Shown here: piece after piece, positions 8,373 to 17,279 of the stretch
Layout of the letters: each line of letters starts with the position of its first letter
Numbering within the stretch: position 1 is the stretch's first letter
Assembly (NCBI RefSeq): GCF_030846775.1
Contig: NZ_CP132910.1
Coordinates: forward strand, 3,320,001-3,384,000
From: Geothrix sp. 21YS21S-2
GTDB taxonomy: Bacteria; Acidobacteriota; Holophagae; Holophagales; Holophagaceae
DNA: 64,000 nt
Reading direction: 5' to 3'
Translations under genes and position numbers: made by a program
The notes under the pieces: model-generated
The model's database searches: none
What the model was told of the DNA's origin: nothing
The model's input: only the letters and a program-made list of their open reading frames with translations

Positions 8373-9662
8373 ATGGCAATTATCAAAGTCTGGATCGACG
8401 AAGGTTGTATCGTCTGCAACGCCTGCGAGGCGGAGTGCGCGGATGTTTTCCACGTCACGGACGATACCTGTGTGATCAACGCGGCGGTGAGGGCCGATGG
8501 CCAGACCACCGAGAACCGGGCCGAGATGGCGCCCCTCAAGGCGGACCTGCAGAAGAGCCTGGAGGCCGGCATCGTCGCCGCGGCCGCCGGGTGCCCGGTG
8601 ACCGTCATCAAGTTCGAGCAGGTGGCCGATGCCGCCCCCGAGGCGCCCGCGCCCGTCAAGGCTCCGGAACCGGTTGTCGTCGAGGCCCCCGCGCCGGCCG
8701 CCCCGGTGCAGGCCGCGCCAGAACCGGTGAAGGCCCCCGAGCCCGCGCCGGCGCCCGTCAAGGCTCCGGAACCGGTTGCCGTCGACCCCCCCCCCGCGCC
8801 CGCCACGGAAGCGCCGGCGGCTTCGGAGGCCCCGGCGGCCTATGTCTACGACCTCAAGGCCGCGCCCAACCGTCAGGTCGTGATGCCCAAGACCGTGCCG
8901 CTCCCGAGCCTCAGGACCTACCTGGAGGAGCAGGCCGCCCTGGCCGCCGCCGACGAGGCCAAGTGGAAGAAGACCCTCGCCGACTACGAGACCGCCAAGG
9001 CCAAGGCCGAGGCCGAGGGCAAGGACGCCCCCAAGGCGCCGGTGCGCCCCGTGCCCAGGCCCGACGCCAACGACATGAAGTTCCCCGCGCCCCAGGCGCC
9101 CACGGATCCCGATCTCCTGAGGCTCATGGAGGTCCTGGGCGACAAGGTGGAGGAGGCCTATCAGCAGGGCGGCGAAATGACCTGCCAGGTCCACCGGGAC
9201 GCCATCCGGGAGGCCCTCGAGCTCTGCCGCGAGGATCCGGCGCTGCGCTACGAGATGCTCGCGGACGAGACGGCGACCCACTATCCGGCGGCCCAGGGCT
9301 GGGCCTTCGCGGTGGTCTACCATCTCACCAGCATCCGCAGGCACAAGCGCCTGCGCCTGCGCATCCTGGTGCCGGAGGGCTACGAGCCCGCCAGCGCCGT
9401 CCCCGTCTATCCCACGGCCAACTGGCTGGAGCGGGAGATCTGGGACATGCTGGGCATCCGGTTCCAGGAACACCCCGACATGACCCGCATCCTCTGCCCC
9501 GAGGACTGGGAGGGCCACGCCCTCCGCAAGGAATATCCGACCCCCGGCCTCGGCCAGCGGGACATCGATTTCCGCGAGGACCGGAGCGGCGTGCTGATGC
9601 GCCTCGCGATGGAGAAGGCCGGGAACCTGGGCATCAACCTCCATCCGCCCAAAGCAGAATAG
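8373..9662 (+). CDS. nuoC: Ferredoxin-NuoC fusion (complex I subunit C with N-terminal ferredoxin domain)
   Basis: 429 residues, about twice the usual NuoC. Residues 1-85 are a single-cluster ferredoxin: C12-x2-C15-x2-C18, an extra C22, and GCPV with C74. Residues 85-150 are a Pro/Ala/Val linker containing an internally duplicated segment. Residues 150-245 are charged and Lys/Ala-rich. The canonical NuoC (30 kDa) domain occupies about 250-415, with WLEREIWDMLGI, HPDMTRIL and RKEYPTP. NuoC normally docks NuoD and NuoB and binds no metal. The attached ferredoxin could deliver electrons to the Q-module of a complex that here lacks nuoEFG (inference). The frame is continuous across a C10 tract at 8786-8795. 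No separate nuoC-only start with a good ribosome site was seen. Confidence 0.9.
   Translation: MAIIKVWIDEGCIVCNACEAECADVFHVTDDTCVINAAVRADGQTTENRAEMAPLKADLQKSLEAGIVAAAAGCPVTVIKFEQVADAAPEAPAPVKAPEPVVVEAPAPAAPVQAAPEPVKAPEPAPAPVKAPEPVAVDPPPAPATEAPAASEAPAAYVYDLKAAPNRQVVMPKTVPLPSLRTYLEEQAALAAADEAKWKKTLADYETAKAKAEAEGKDAPKAPVRPVPRPDANDMKFPAPQAPTDPDLLRLMEVLGDKVEEAYQQGGEMTCQVHRDAIREALELCREDPALRYEMLADETATHYPAAQGWAFAVVYHLTSIRRHKRLRLRILVPEGYEPASAVPVYPTANWLEREIWDMLGIRFQEHPDMTRILCPEDWEGHALRKEYPTPGLGQRDIDFREDRSGVLMRLAMEKAGNLGINLHPPKAE
8649..8785 (+). repeat. 35-bp direct repeat in the ferredoxin-NuoC linker
   Basis: Positions 8649-8683 and 8751-8785 are identical over 35 bp except for one T/C change, giving a 102-bp period (34 codons, frame preserved). 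Both copies encode APVKAPEPV. The second copy runs directly into a tract of ten C residues (8786-8795). The pattern indicates growth of the linker by in-frame duplication. Confidence 0.85.
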
Positions 9663-9671
9663 GAGTTCCTT

Positions 9672-10772
9672 GTGTTCAAGAACGAGGAGATGGAAATAAA
9701 CATGGGACCGCAGCACCCGTCAACGCACGGGGTGCTGCGCCTGAAGCTGAGACTGGACGGGGAGGTCGTCAAGAAGTGCACCCCCTGCATCGGCTACCTC
9801 CACCGCGGGGTCGAGAAGATCTGCGAGAACAAGAGCTTCTTCCAGGGCCAGGTGTGGACGGACCGCATGGACTACACGTCCGCCATCGCCAACAACCTGG
9901 GCTGGGCGGAGTCCATCGAGAAGCTCTTCGGCATCACGGTGCCGCGGCGCGCGGTGTACATCCGGACCATGCTCAACGAGTTCAACCGGCTGGCCTCCCA
10001 CCTGATCTGGCTGGCCACCCACGGCCTCGACATCGGCGCCATGACGGTGTTCATCTACACCTTCCGCGAGCGGGAGGCGATCCTGGACATCTTCGACGCC
10101 TTCTGCGGGTCGCGGCTCACCACCACGGCCTTCCGCATCGGCGGGCTGCGCGAGGACCTGCCGCCCGGGTTCGAAAAGAAGGTGCGGGACTTCCTGGCCA
10201 AGTTCCCCGACTGCATCAACGAATACGAGACCCTCCTCACGGAGAACCGCATCTGGAAGAAGCGCACCATCGGCGTGGGCATCCTGAAGGCCGAGGACGC
10301 CATCGCCATGGGCGTGACCGGGCCGGTGCTGAGGGCGGCCGGGGTGGCCTACGACATCCGAAAGGCCTTCCCCTACGCGGCCTACGCGGAGATGGACTTC
10401 GAGGTGCCCACCCGCACCGAGGCCGATACCTACGCCAGGTATCTTGTCCGCCTGGAAGAGATGCGCCAGAGCGCGCGGATCATCCAGCAGTGCATCGACG
10501 GGCTGCCGGAAGGTCCCGTGATGGCCAAGCTCCCCAAGGTGCTCCGCTCCGAGGTGAACGAGGTCTACCACGCCACCGAGGCCCCCAAGGGCGAACTGGG
10601 CTACTACCTGGTGGGCGAGAAGGGTTCGCTGAACCCCTACCGCTTCCACGTGCGGGCCCCGGGCTTCATCAACCTCCAGGCCCTGCCCATGATGATCGAG
10701 GGTGGCCTGGTGGCCGACGTGATCGCCACGATCGGAACGCTTGACGTGGTCCTGGGAGAGATCGACCGATGA
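9672..10772 (+). CDS. nuoD: NADH-quinone oxidoreductase subunit D
   Basis: 366 residues from a GTG start at 9672, supported by AGGAG 6 nt upstream. MGPQHPSTHGVLRL, GYLHRGVEK and the C-terminal DVVLGEIDR end are NuoD signatures. The 49-kDa subunit forms the quinone-binding pocket with NuoB. Its length is slightly shorter than usual because the N-terminus begins close to the GPQHP motif. It overlaps nuoH by ATGA. Confidence 0.95.
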   Translation: MFKNEEMEINMGPQHPSTHGVLRLKLRLDGEVVKKCTPCIGYLHRGVEKICENKSFFQGQVWTDRMDYTSAIANNLGWAESIEKLFGITVPRRAVYIRTMLNEFNRLASHLIWLATHGLDIGAMTVFIYTFREREAILDIFDAFCGSRLTTTAFRIGGLREDLPPGFEKKVRDFLAKFPDCINEYETLLTENRIWKKRTIGVGILKAEDAIAMGVTGPVLRAAGVAYDIRKAFPYAAYAEMDFEVPTRTEADTYARYLVRLEEMRQSARIIQQCIDGLPEGPVMAKLPKVLRSEVNEVYHATEAPKGELGYYLVGEKGSLNPYRFHVRAPGFINLQALPMMIEGGLVADVIATIGTLDVVLGEIDR

Positions 10773-11926
10773 ACGCAACCCCCGAGCTGACCCTCCTCCA
10801 GACCTCCGTGATGGCCGTCATCCAGGCCGTGTGCGTGGTCCTCTTCATCTTCATCATCGTGCCGCTGACCATCTACGCGGAACGCAAGGTGCTGGGCCAC
10901 GCCCAGGACCGCCTGGGCGCGACCCGCATCGCGGGCCACCGCGTCGGGCTCACGGGCTGGCTGAACCGCGGCATGTGGCGCATGGGCAAGGTGCCCTTCC
11001 TGTCCTACTGGCGCGGGCTGCCGATGCTGGTGGGCGACATCGCCAAGCTGTTCCTCAAGGAGGACATCGTCCCCACCAAGGCCGACCGGGCCATCTTCCT
11101 GGTCGCTCCCGCCCTTTCGCTGATCGCGTCGGTGGTGGTGTTCGCGGCGGTGAGCTTCTACCCCGGCGCGCTGTTCACCTTCCCGAAGTTCGTGCCGATC
11201 CTCGGGGGCGTGCCCTTCAACGGCTTCATCACCGACATGAACGTGGGCCTGCTGTTCATCCTGGGTATCGCCTCGGTGGGCGTCTACGGGATCGTGCTGG
11301 GCGCCTGGGCCTCCAATTCCAAGTACCCCCTCCTGGGCGGCCTGCGATCCGGCGCCCAGATCGTCAGCTACGAAGTGCCCCTGACGCTCAGCCTGCTGGT
11401 GCCGGTGGTGCTCACCGGGACCCTGAACTTCAACGAGATGACCCGAAAGCTGGCCCTGGAGACGTCCCCCATCGCCGCGCCGCTCATGGCGGTGGGCTTC
11501 CTGGTCTACTTCACCTGCGGCTTCGCCGAGACCAACCGCATGCCCTTCGACATGCCCGAGGCCGAGAACGAGCTGGTGGCCGGGTTCCATACGGAATACT
11601 CGGGCATGCGCTTCGGGTTCTTCTACCTGGCCGAGTACATCAACATGGTGGTCGTGGCGGCCCTGGCCAGCGCCTTCTTCCTGGGCGGACCCTACCTGGT
11701 GCCCTTCGGGCTGCACCGCTTCGTCCAGAACTGGCCCCTCGTCGGCGCGCCCAACGCGCTTTGGTACGTCGTGAAGATGATCTTCCTGCTGTTCGTCTTC
11801 ATCTGGGTGCGGGGGACCATTCCCCGCTACCGGTACGACCAGGTCATGGCAGTGGCGTGGAAATATCTGATTCCTTTCACGCTTGTCCTTGTGGTGCTGG
11901 CTGCGGCCGTGCGCTACGCGGCCTAG
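10769..11926 (+). CDS. nuoH: NADH-quinone oxidoreductase subunit H
   Basis: 385 residues, about eight membrane helices. YAERKVLGHAQDRLG near the N-terminus, FAETNRMPFDMPEAE and the C-terminal PRYRYDQ are classic NuoH stretches. The subunit links the Q-module to the membrane arm. It overlaps the nuoD stop codon. In operons of 14-subunit complex I, nuoEFG lie between nuoD and nuoH; here the two are directly joined. Confidence 0.96.
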   Translation: MNATPELTLLQTSVMAVIQAVCVVLFIFIIVPLTIYAERKVLGHAQDRLGATRIAGHRVGLTGWLNRGMWRMGKVPFLSYWRGLPMLVGDIAKLFLKEDIVPTKADRAIFLVAPALSLIASVVVFAAVSFYPGALFTFPKFVPILGGVPFNGFITDMNVGLLFILGIASVGVYGIVLGAWASNSKYPLLGGLRSGAQIVSYEVPLTLSLLVPVVLTGTLNFNEMTRKLALETSPIAAPLMAVGFLVYFTCGFAETNRMPFDMPEAENELVAGFHTEYSGMRFGFFYLAEYINMVVVAALASAFFLGGPYLVPFGLHRFVQNWPLVGAPNALWYVVKMIFLLFVFIWVRGTIPRYRYDQVMAVAWKYLIPFTLVLVVLAAAVRYAA

Positions 11927-11936
11927 GGGAGTGAGT

Positions 11937-12443
11937 ATGCGCAAGTTCCTAAAGACATTGTTCCCGGTCGACATCTTCAAGGGCATGAAGCTGACGGGCA
12001 CGCACTTCGCGAAGGTGTTCGCCACGGCGAACCGGCGCAAGGTGAAGATGCACGTCACCGAGGAGTACCCGGAGGTGCCCGTGAAGCTGGCGCCCCGGTT
12101 CCGCGGGCGGCTCACCATGCTCAAGGACGAGCAGGGCGAGATCAAGTGCGTGTGCTGCCTGGCCTGCGAGAAGATCTGCCCGACCCAGGTGATCACCATC
12201 GAGAGCGGGAAGAAGGAGGGGCGCAAGACCAAGATCCCCACCCGCTACGACTTCGAGATGGAGCGCTGCATCTTCTGCGAGTTCTGCGTGGAGAGCTGCG
12301 GGTTCGACTCCATCATCCTTAACCACCAGTTCGAACTGGCGGCCTACAACCGCGAGGACTTCTCCATCGGCATGCTGGGCGAGTCCCAGAACATGTTCGG
12401 GCTGACCCCGGTCGGCAAGTTCTCCTATTCGGACGAGGACTGA
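11937..12443 (+). CDS. nuoI: NADH-quinone oxidoreductase subunit I
   Basis: 168 residues from the ATG at 11937 (GGGGAGTG upstream). It holds two 4Fe-4S motifs, CVCCLACEKICP and CIFCEFCVESCG. The second motif has Gly in place of the usual Pro after the last Cys, and the first has one additional Cys. NuoI carries clusters N6a/N6b that wire electrons to N2. In this operon it would be the natural acceptor for electrons from the NuoC-fused ferredoxin (inference). Confidence 0.94.
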   Translation: MRKFLKTLFPVDIFKGMKLTGTHFAKVFATANRRKVKMHVTEEYPEVPVKLAPRFRGRLTMLKDEQGEIKCVCCLACEKICPTQVITIESGKKEGRKTKIPTRYDFEMERCIFCEFCVESCGFDSIILNHQFELAAYNREDFSIGMLGESQNMFGLTPVGKFSYSDED

Positions 12444-12447
12444 ACCC

Positions 12448-13002
12448 ATGGTCGAAACCTTCCTGGCCTTCATCGGACACAACATGTTCCTGCTCTTCGG
12501 CCTCATGGCCGTGGGCGGGGCCCTGGCCCTCGTCTTTTCCAAGAACGCGGTGCACAGCGTGGTGGGCTTCCTCTTCGCCATGCTCTCCATCGCGGGCTGC
12601 TACCTCTGCATGAGCGCCGAGTTCCTGGCGGTGGCCCAGCTCCTGGTCTACGCGGGGGGCATCGTTGTGCTGTTCCTCTTCGTGGTCATGCTGGTGGAGA
12701 TGACCAAGTACAAGGAAAAGGGCCTGTTCCAGTCCCAGACGCCCTACGCGCTGGTGGCGGTGGCCGTCGGCGCCGCAGCCATCGTCGGCGTTTTCGTGAG
12801 CACCTTCTTCACCAAGGGCGCGGAGGTTGCGCTTACGCTCGACCCGGACCTCGCCCGGGGCCTGGACGTGGCCAAGGAGAACTCCCAGGCCGTGAGCCGA
12901 GGGCTCTTCGCGGGCTACCTGCTGCCCTTCGAGATCCTCTCGGTGATCCTGCTGGTGGCCCTGATCGGCGCCGTGACGCTGGCCAAGAAGGAAAGGGTGT
13001 AG
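12448..13002 (+). CDS. nuoJ: NADH-quinone oxidoreductase subunit J
   Basis: 184 residues with five predicted membrane helices. The stretches NAVHSVVGFL and LLVYAGGIVVLFLFVVMLV are typical of NuoJ, a membrane-arm subunit between NuoH and NuoK. It starts 4 nt after nuoI and ends 4 nt before nuoK, consistent with translational coupling. Confidence 0.95.
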   Translation: MVETFLAFIGHNMFLLFGLMAVGGALALVFSKNAVHSVVGFLFAMLSIAGCYLCMSAEFLAVAQLLVYAGGIVVLFLFVVMLVEMTKYKEKGLFQSQTPYALVAVAVGAAAIVGVFVSTFFTKGAEVALTLDPDLARGLDVAKENSQAVSRGLFAGYLLPFEILSVILLVALIGAVTLAKKERV

Positions 13003-13006
13003 ACCA

Positions 13007-13309
13007 ATGGCATCCATGAATACCGTCCTCTTCATCTCCTTCCTGCTGTTCTCGGTGGGCGTGGCCGGGGTGCTCGTGCGCCGCAACGCCCTGGTGATCC
13101 TCATGTGCGTGGAGCTCATGCTCAACGCCGCCAACCTGAACCTCGTGGCCTTCGCGCGCCACGCTGGCACCGTGGCGGGACAGGCCTTCGCCCTTCTGGT
13201 GATGGGCCTGGCCGCGGCGGAGGTGGCCATCGGCCTCGCGCTGGTGGTGGCCCTCTACCGCAAGAAGGACACCATCCAGGTGGACCAGATCAACCTTCTC
13301 AAGGGCTGA
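13007..13309 (+). CDS. nuoK: NADH-quinone oxidoreductase subunit K
   Basis: 100 residues, three membrane helices, the standard NuoK length. The helix with RRNALVILMCVELMLNAANL holds the conserved membrane glutamate of the proton path, and GLAAAEVAIGLAL follows. It sits between nuoJ and nuoL as in nearly all nuo operons. Confidence 0.95.
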   Translation: MASMNTVLFISFLLFSVGVAGVLVRRNALVILMCVELMLNAANLNLVAFARHAGTVAGQAFALLVMGLAAAEVAIGLALVVALYRKKDTIQVDQINLLKG

Positions 13310-13349
13310 GCATGACCCCTCCTTTGACGACTTTGACCCAGGTGAACGC

Positions 13350-15590
13350 ATGATCATGGAACACGCAGTCCTGAGCACGCCACTCCACAGTTCCGTGCTC
13401 TGGCTCATCCCCTTCCTGCCGCTGTTCGGCGCCATCCTGAACGGCGCCACGGGGCGCACCCTGAAGAACAACAAGCTGGTGGACCTCATCGCCCTGGGTT
13501 CCGTGGCGGCGTCCTTCCTGCTGGTGTGCTGGACCTTCATCCAGCTCATGGGCATGGAGCCGGCGAACCGGTCCGTGACCCAGACGGTGTGGACCTGGCT
13601 GAGCCTGGGCGACGCCCAGGTGCTGGGCGGGCTGACCCACAACACCATGGCCTGGGCCTACAAGGTGGATCCCCTCTCGGCCTGCATGGGCCTGCTGGTG
13701 ACCGGGGTGGGCTTCCTCATCCACCTGTTCTCCACGGGGTACATGGCCGATGAGCGCAAGAACGGCGAGTACTACCGGTTCATGGCCTACCTGAACCTCT
13801 TCATCTTCTCCATGCTCAACCTGGTGCTGGGCGCGAACATGATCATCATGTTCCTGGGCTGGGAAGGGGTGGGGCTTTGCAGCTACCTGCTGATCGGCTT
13901 CTACTTCGACCGCGAGTACGCGGCGGTGGCGGGCAAGAAGGCCTTCGTCACCAATCGCATCGGCGACTTCGGGTTCCTCATCGGGTTCTTCCTGATCTTC
14001 ATGATCTACGGCTCGGTGGACTTCGACACGCTCATGGGCATGACCCGGGACATCCTGGCCCGGCCCGAGATCACCCTCTTCGGCGTCTCCCATGCCCCCA
14101 CCTGGTGGTTCAACCTCATCGGCTGCTGCCTGTTCCTGGGCGCCTGCGGCAAGAGCGCCCAGATTCCCCTCTACGTCTGGCTTCCGGACGCCATGGCGGG
14201 CCCGACCCCGGTCAGCGCCCTGATCCACGCGGCCACCATGGTCACCTCGGGCCTCTACATGATCGCCCGGCTGAACTTCATCTACGTCAACGCGCCGGCG
14301 GCCCTCTCCCTGGTGCTGTTCATCGGCGCCCTCACGGCGCTGGTCGCGGCCAGCATGGGCCTGGCGCAGTACGACATCAAGAAGGTGCTGGCCTACTCCA
14401 CGGTGAGCCAGCTGGGCTTCATGTTCATGGGCATGGGCGCGGGGGCCTTCTCCGCCGGCATGTTCCATGTCTTCACCCACGCCTTCTTCAAGGCCGCCCT
14501 CTTCCTCGGGTCCGGCTCCGTGATCATGGCCTGCCACCACGAGCAGGACATGCGCAACATGGGCGGTTTGAGAAAATACATGCCGTGGACCTTCGCGTCC
14601 ATGGGCATCGCGACCATTGCCATCGCCGGCATCTTCCCCTTCTCGGGCTTCTTCTCCAAGGACGAGATCCTCTGGAAGGTGTTCGAGGGCTGGTTCGCGG
14701 GCGGCACCTACCAGGGCTCCACCCTCAGCCTCGTGGCGTGGTGCATGGGCATGATCGCGGCGTTCATGACGGCCTTCTACATGGTCCGGCTGATGGCCAT
14801 GACCTTCTTCGGCGAGTACCGGGGCGCGGGGCATGACCCCCACCACCTCACCGTCCCCTCCGAGGTCCACCACGCCGCCGATGACCATGCCGGGCACGAC
14901 GACCACGCGGGCCATGACGCCCATGCCGGCCACGCGCACGCCCCGCACGAGGTGCCCTGGAACATGTGGGTCCCCGTTGCGCTGCTGGCGCTCCTGGCCC
15001 TGGTGGGCGGCTTCCTGAACATCCCCCACAGCCTCCACTGGATCGGCAGCGGCCACTTCAGCGAGTGGATCGCCCCGCTGCTCTACCAGACCCACGCCCA
15101 CGAGGCCCACGGCGCCGTCCCGGCCATGGAATACATCCTGATGTTCGTGGCCACCGTCGTGTGGGCCCCGGCCGCCATGGCCCTGGCCTGGTGGTTCTAC
15201 GGCGCGGATCCCACCTGGTCCAAGCCCAGGGCCTTCGTGAAGCGGTTCCCCGAGCTGTTCGAGTGGGTGAACGCCAAGTACTACATCGACGAGTTCTACG
15301 AAGCCGCCTTCATCGGCCCCTGCAAGCAGCTGGGGGCCCAGCTGTGGGCCTTCGACACCTGGGCGGTGGACGGCATGGTGAACGGCGCGGCGCGCTTCAC
15401 CCTCGTCAGCAGCCACGCCCTGCACTGGTTCGACGCCAGGATCATCGACGGCCTCGTGAACCTGGTGGCGTGGGTGCTCCAGCAGGTCGCCGGGGGCTTC
15501 CGCAAGCTCCAGAGCGGCCGGGTCCAGAACTACGCCTTCGTCATGTTCCTGGGCTTCCTGGTTTTCGCCTTCTGGAAGTTCCTGGCCTAG
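13350..15590 (+). CDS. nuoL: NADH-quinone oxidoreductase subunit L
   Basis: 746 residues, an antiporter-like proton-pumping subunit. LGWEGVGLCSYLLIGFYF, GKSAQIPLYVWLPDAM and the long C-terminal lateral helix region match NuoL. Between about residues 490 and 535 there is a striking His/Asp/Ala-rich hydrophilic loop with repeated HAGHD units, longer than in standard NuoL. The longer frame of the N-terminus (ATG 13350 versus 13356) differs by only two residues. The gene is separated from nuoK by 40 nt. Confidence 0.95.
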   Translation: MIMEHAVLSTPLHSSVLWLIPFLPLFGAILNGATGRTLKNNKLVDLIALGSVAASFLLVCWTFIQLMGMEPANRSVTQTVWTWLSLGDAQVLGGLTHNTMAWAYKVDPLSACMGLLVTGVGFLIHLFSTGYMADERKNGEYYRFMAYLNLFIFSMLNLVLGANMIIMFLGWEGVGLCSYLLIGFYFDREYAAVAGKKAFVTNRIGDFGFLIGFFLIFMIYGSVDFDTLMGMTRDILARPEITLFGVSHAPTWWFNLIGCCLFLGACGKSAQIPLYVWLPDAMAGPTPVSALIHAATMVTSGLYMIARLNFIYVNAPAALSLVLFIGALTALVAASMGLAQYDIKKVLAYSTVSQLGFMFMGMGAGAFSAGMFHVFTHAFFKAALFLGSGSVIMACHHEQDMRNMGGLRKYMPWTFASMGIATIAIAGIFPFSGFFSKDEILWKVFEGWFAGGTYQGSTLSLVAWCMGMIAAFMTAFYMVRLMAMTFFGEYRGAGHDPHHLTVPSEVHHAADDHAGHDDHAGHDAHAGHAHAPHEVPWNMWVPVALLALLALVGGFLNIPHSLHWIGSGHFSEWIAPLLYQTHAHEAHGAVPAMEYILMFVATVVWAPAAMALAWWFYGADPTWSKPRAFVKRFPELFEWVNAKYYIDEFYEAAFIGPCKQLGAQLWAFDTWAVDGMVNGAARFTLVSSHALHWFDARIIDGLVNLVAWVLQQVAGGFRKLQSGRVQNYAFVMFLGFLVFAFWKFLA

Positions 15591-15644
15591 CCCTTCCTGC
15601 TTTCGCTTGTTCCGTTCGACCGTTAGACGATCTCTGGAGTCACC

Positions 15645-17279
15645 ATGAGTCCCTGGCAAAACCTCCCGTTGTGGGTCACCGTCCTCCCCCTCCTCGGGGC
15701 CCTCTTCCTCCTCTTCGTGCCGAAGGAGAGTCGAAGGACCTTTGAACTGGGGGCCCTGGCCTTCACGGTGGCCGACTTTCTCCTGAGCATCCCGCTCTGG
15801 TTCCAGTACGACCGCTCCAGCGCCGCGGTCCAGTGGGCCTATTCCTGCGACTGGATTCCGAGCATCGGGGTCAAGTTCAGCGTGGGCATGGACGGCATCA
15901 GCCTGGTGTTGCTGCTGCTCACCACCCTCCTGGGGTTCATCGTGGTGTGGTGCTCGTTCACGGCCATCCTGGAGCGCCACAAGGAGTACTACATCTGGCT
16001 GCTGGTCATGCAGTTCAGCATGCTGGGGGTCTTCATCACCCAGGACATGTTCCAGTTCTACCTCTTCTGGGAACTGATGCTGGTGCCCATGTACTTCCTG
16101 ATCGCCATCTGGGGCGGGCCCCAGAAGCTCTACGCGGCCATCAAGCTCTTCCTCTACACCCTGGCGGGCTCGGTGCTGATGCTGGTGGCCATCCTGGCCA
16201 TCTACTTCCTCCAGTTCAAGACCACCGGCCACTACGACATGTCCATCGCCTCGTTCCAGGCCATGGCGGCGACGGTCGGCGCGCAGTCCCACACCTTCCA
16301 GACGCTCCTGGCGGTGGCCTTCTTCCTGGGCTTCGCCATCAAGGTGCCCATGTTCCCCTTCCACACCTGGCTGCCTGACGCCCACGTGGAGGCCCCCACC
16401 GCGGGCTCCGTGGTGCTGGCCGGCGTGCTCCTGAAGATGGGCACCTACGGCTTCCTGCGCTTCCTGCTGCCCATCGCCCCGGACGCCACCAAGGAGCTGA
16501 TGCCCTGGTTCATGACCCTGGCCATCATCGGCGTCATCTACGGCGCGCTCGTGGCCATGATCCAGAAGGACATGAAAAAGCTCGTGGCCTACTCCTCCGT
16601 GAGCCACCTGGGCCTGTGCATGCTGGGCATCTTCGCCCTGAACCCCAACGGCATCACCGGCGGCATCCTCCAGATGCTCAACCACGGCATCTCCACGTCC
16701 GCGCTCTTCCTCATCGTGGGCATCGTCTACGAGCGCCGCCACACCCGGCTCATCGCGGAATACGGCGGGCTGTCCAAGACCATGCCCATCTACGCGACGG
16801 TCTTCCTGATCATGACCATGAGCAGCATCGGGCTCCCGGGCCTCAACGGCTTCATCGGGGAGTTCGCCATCCTGCAGGGCGCCTTCCAGGCCGCGCCCTG
16901 GATCGCGGTGGTGGCCACCACGGGCATCATCCTGGGCGCCGCCTACATGCTCTGGCTCTACCAGCGGGCCATGTTCGGGCCCATCAACGAGACCAACACC
17001 AAGATGGCGGACCTGAACCTGCGCGAGATCGCCTACTTCGTGCCCCTGCTCATCGCGGCCTTCTGGATCGGCCTCTATCCCAAGCCGCTCCTGGCCATCC
17101 TGGACAAGCCCGTCGAGAAGCTGGTGACCCAGGTGAACCCCTCCTTCTACAAGCAGCAGCCCCTCACGGCCGCCCAGCGCGAGGCCGCCAGGCGCGGCAT
17201 GGCCGCCATGGCCGCCCCGGCCCATGCCGAGGGCCACGCCGAAGGGCACGCCGAGACCAGCCATGGAGGGGGTGAGTAA
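15645..17279 (+). CDS. nuoM: NADH-quinone oxidoreductase subunit M
   Basis: 544 residues, multi-helix antiporter-like subunit. FYLFWELMLVPMYFLI, FHTWLPDAHVEAPTAGSV and YSSVSHLG are NuoM signatures. The C-terminus ends in a His/Gly/Glu-rich tail with HAEGH repeats, echoing the loop in NuoL. It overlaps nuoN by one nucleotide (TAATG). Confidence 0.95.
   Translation: MSPWQNLPLWVTVLPLLGALFLLFVPKESRRTFELGALAFTVADFLLSIPLWFQYDRSSAAVQWAYSCDWIPSIGVKFSVGMDGISLVLLLLTTLLGFIVVWCSFTAILERHKEYYIWLLVMQFSMLGVFITQDMFQFYLFWELMLVPMYFLIAIWGGPQKLYAAIKLFLYTLAGSVLMLVAILAIYFLQFKTTGHYDMSIASFQAMAATVGAQSHTFQTLLAVAFFLGFAIKVPMFPFHTWLPDAHVEAPTAGSVVLAGVLLKMGTYGFLRFLLPIAPDATKELMPWFMTLAIIGVIYGALVAMIQKDMKKLVAYSSVSHLGLCMLGIFALNPNGITGGILQMLNHGISTSALFLIVGIVYERRHTRLIAEYGGLSKTMPIYATVFLIMTMSSIGLPGLNGFIGEFAILQGAFQAAPWIAVVATTGIILGAAYMLWLYQRAMFGPINETNTKMADLNLREIAYFVPLLIAAFWIGLYPKPLLAILDKPVEKLVTQVNPSFYKQQPLTAAQREAARRGMAAMAAPAHAEGHAEGHAETSHGGGE

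Noticed and set aside
8786-8795. Frameshift error at the C10 tract of the ferredoxin-NuoC gene
   Set aside because: The frame is open on both sides and joins a proper linker to a full NuoC domain, so the sequence is taken as correct; only slippage potential was retained as an observation.
13299-17264. Very long antisense open frame (over 1,300 codons) opposite nuoL/nuoM
   Set aside because: It is a composition shadow of GC-rich codon usage: its translation is rich in His, Gly, Glu and Val with no domain, and it is wholly covered by well-conserved nuo genes.
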